6,280 bases of DNA from Candidatus Thorarchaeota archaeon. Lineage in GTDB: Archaea; Asgardarchaeota; Thorarchaeia; Thorarchaeales; Thorarchaeaceae. The notes beneath the pieces were generated by a model. That model worked only from the letters and a program-made list of their open reading frames with translations. It was not told the origin of the DNA and made no database searches. A program made the position numbers and the translations under genes. Location of the stretch: assembly GCA_018238825.1 (NCBI GenBank), contig JABCSP010000131.1, positions 1 through 6,280 of the forward strand, given 5' to 3'. Positions 5,122 through 6,280 of this stretch are shown here, piece by piece; the stretch's first letter is position 1, and each line of letters opens with the position of its first letter.

Positions 5122-6206
5122 TTGCTTTGGTAGAGGATAGGATTGCATTCATTTCACATCCGAAGGCCAGTATGCACCGTATGCCTTTTCCCAAACCGCA
5201 TCTTGAGTCCTTCGAGAGTCCACTGCGCTTTCAGATGGCGGAGAGGTATCTTGAAACAAGCGGGGCTCTTACGGAAATGGTCAGAGTGAAAGCCCCAAGA
5301 GCGAGTCTCAAAGATCCGTTACTTGTTCACTCGCCCTATCTTGTAGACACTGTAGAATTGTTATCCGAAATAGGAAGTGGACAACTTGGCGAGTCTGCAT
5401 ACGCAAGTCCAGACCTTCTACGAGCTGCACTTCTTACTGTAGGAGGTTCTATGAAAGGAGTGGATATGGTTCTTGCAGGTGATGTTAAGCATGCATTCGT
5501 TTTGATGAGACCCCCAGGTCATCATGCCTCAACATCAAATCCGATGGGTTTGTGCTATTTCAATAATGTAGCAATAGCAGCTAAACATGCGCTCCAAAAT
5601 GATGCAGTACAACGAATTTCTATAGTGGATTTTGATGACCATCATGGTAATGGAACATCAGAAATATTCTACGCTAATCCCGATGTTCAATATATTTCAA
5701 TTCATGAGTACGACTATGAAAACTTTGGTCTGGGACATTACGCGGAAATAGGTCATGGTGGTGGAAAAGGTACGAATATCAATATTCCATTGGTAGAAAC
5801 CTCACCAGACATCTCCTATGAATCGGCCATCAATCGCATTATGATACCAGCAATGAAGTCATTCAAACCAGATTTGGTAATGGTTTCGGCAGGTTATGAT
5901 GCACACTTTGCAGATCCTGTTGGAAATATGGATATTGACTCGAGAACATATTGGAGATTTGGAAGAAAGATTAGAGAATTAGTCAAAACTACTGCAGCAA
6001 AGGGTTCTGTTTGGGTATTGGAAGGCGGATATAATCCATTCATTATTGGACCTTCTATTCATGCAAGTCTTGAAGGATTAGCAGGTAATGCACAACCGAT
6101 TCTAGAAGATCAAATGGACCGAGAGGTCAACAAGCTGATTGTTGAGTCAAATGATGAGATAATCGAAAAAGTTCTTGAAACCATTAAGCCGTTCCTGAAG
6201 AAGTAG
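5118..6206 (+). CDS. Histone deacetylase family protein (class II/AcuC-like deacetylase)
   Basis: A 362-residue zinc-dependent amide hydrolase of the arginase/deacetylase fold, close to the usual length of single-domain members. Motifs run in order: RPPGHHA (131-137) with the active-site histidine pair, GLCYFNN (144-150), DFDDHHGNG (171-179) giving zinc ligands D173 and H175, SAGYDAH (257-263) giving D261, and LEGGYN (301-306) with catalytic Y305. All key residues are present, so it should be active. The residue after D173 is aspartate where valine, leucine or alanine is usual. Known substrates of the family include acetyl-lysine in proteins, acetylpolyamines and small acetylated amines; the sequence does not choose between them. 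No signal peptide is visible. The start is GTG 5118, overlapping the CCA stop as GTGA, so translation is probably coupled; upstream ribosome-binding sequence is only weak AAGAAAG-like. A slightly later start is possible. Confidence 0.93.
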   Translation: MIALVEDRIAFISHPKASMHRMPFPKPHLESFESPLRFQMAERYLETSGALTEMVRVKAPRASLKDPLLVHSPYLVDTVELLSEIGSGQLGESAYASPDLLRAALLTVGGSMKGVDMVLAGDVKHAFVLMRPPGHHASTSNPMGLCYFNNVAIAAKHALQNDAVQRISIVDFDDHHGNGTSEIFYANPDVQYISIHEYDYENFGLGHYAEIGHGGGKGTNINIPLVETSPDISYESAINRIMIPAMKSFKPDLVMVSAGYDAHFADPVGNMDIDSRTYWRFGRKIRELVKTTAAKGSVWVLEGGYNPFIIGPSIHASLEGLAGNAQPILEDQMDREVNKLIVESNDEIIEKVLETIKPFLKK

Positions 6207-6230
6207 GCTAAACTTGCGTAATATGGACAA

Positions 6231-6240
6231 CGTTTTAAGG
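6231..6240 (+). promoter_or_regulatory. Possible TATA box for a gene running off the right edge
   Basis: CGTTTTAAGG lies in the 74 bases after the deacetylase stop. A start about 25 bases downstream (~6261) would give a short leader before ATG 6270 (ATGGTGGAACT, M-V-E). A second ATG at 6223 opens a different frame to the edge (MDNVLRLPDQ...), and if it is the real start this element would be coding. Too little sequence is present to choose, so no coding feature is called here. Confidence 0.25.
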
Positions 6241-6280
6241 CTACCAGACCAGCGAGCTCTAAATCAGTCATGGTGGAACT

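Overview
The window looks like a chromosomal piece of an archaeon, possibly an Asgard (Thorarchaeota-like) lineage. The firmest evidence is a class I (archaeal-type) CCA-adding tRNA nucleotidyltransferase and a UPF0282 metallo-beta-lactamase-fold protein, a family known mainly from archaea. Supporting signs are GGTG/AGGTG-type ribosome binding sites and TTTAAA-like TATA boxes. The Asgard suggestion rests only on base composition (roughly two-fifths G+C by eye) and on a eukaryote-flavoured helical-repeat plus winged-helix protein, so it is tentative. No rRNA, tRNA, CRISPR array, insertion sequence or phage gene was seen. No gene-free stretch exceeds 300 bases.

Layout. Bases 1-1093 (+) hold the 3' end of a LolD/MacB-type ABC transporter ATPase, followed after 2 bases by a 280-residue protein with SNAP/TPR-like helices and a C-terminal winged helix resembling the end of PCI domains. 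Bases 1192-1407 (+) encode a small CPxC zinc-finger-like protein, whose start is set by a GGTGAG ribosome binding site. It converges with a minus-strand set read from 3521 down to 1427: a Nudix hydrolase, a UPF0282 protein overlapping it by 14 bases, and, after 78 bases, an unrecognised all-helical protein of 183 residues. Bases ~3622-6206 (+) hold the CCA-adding enzyme and a histone-deacetylase-family enzyme whose GTG start overlaps the CCA stop by 4 bases. The last ~70 bases may carry the promoter and first codons of another gene.

How the genes may work together. The Nudix/UPF0282 and CCA/deacetylase pairs diverge from a short intergenic region around 3531-3621. A near-palindromic TTTAAA element there could serve as TATA box for both directions. 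Nudix plus metallohydrolase suggests nucleotide or nucleic-acid clean-up. Translational coupling of tRNA 3'-end maturation to an HDAC-fold deacetylase is less expected. The left part (ABC ATPase, SNAP/PCI-like adaptor, zinc protein, helical protein) is poorly characterised and is the most likely place for new biology. No complete undescribed system can be demonstrated from sequence alone.
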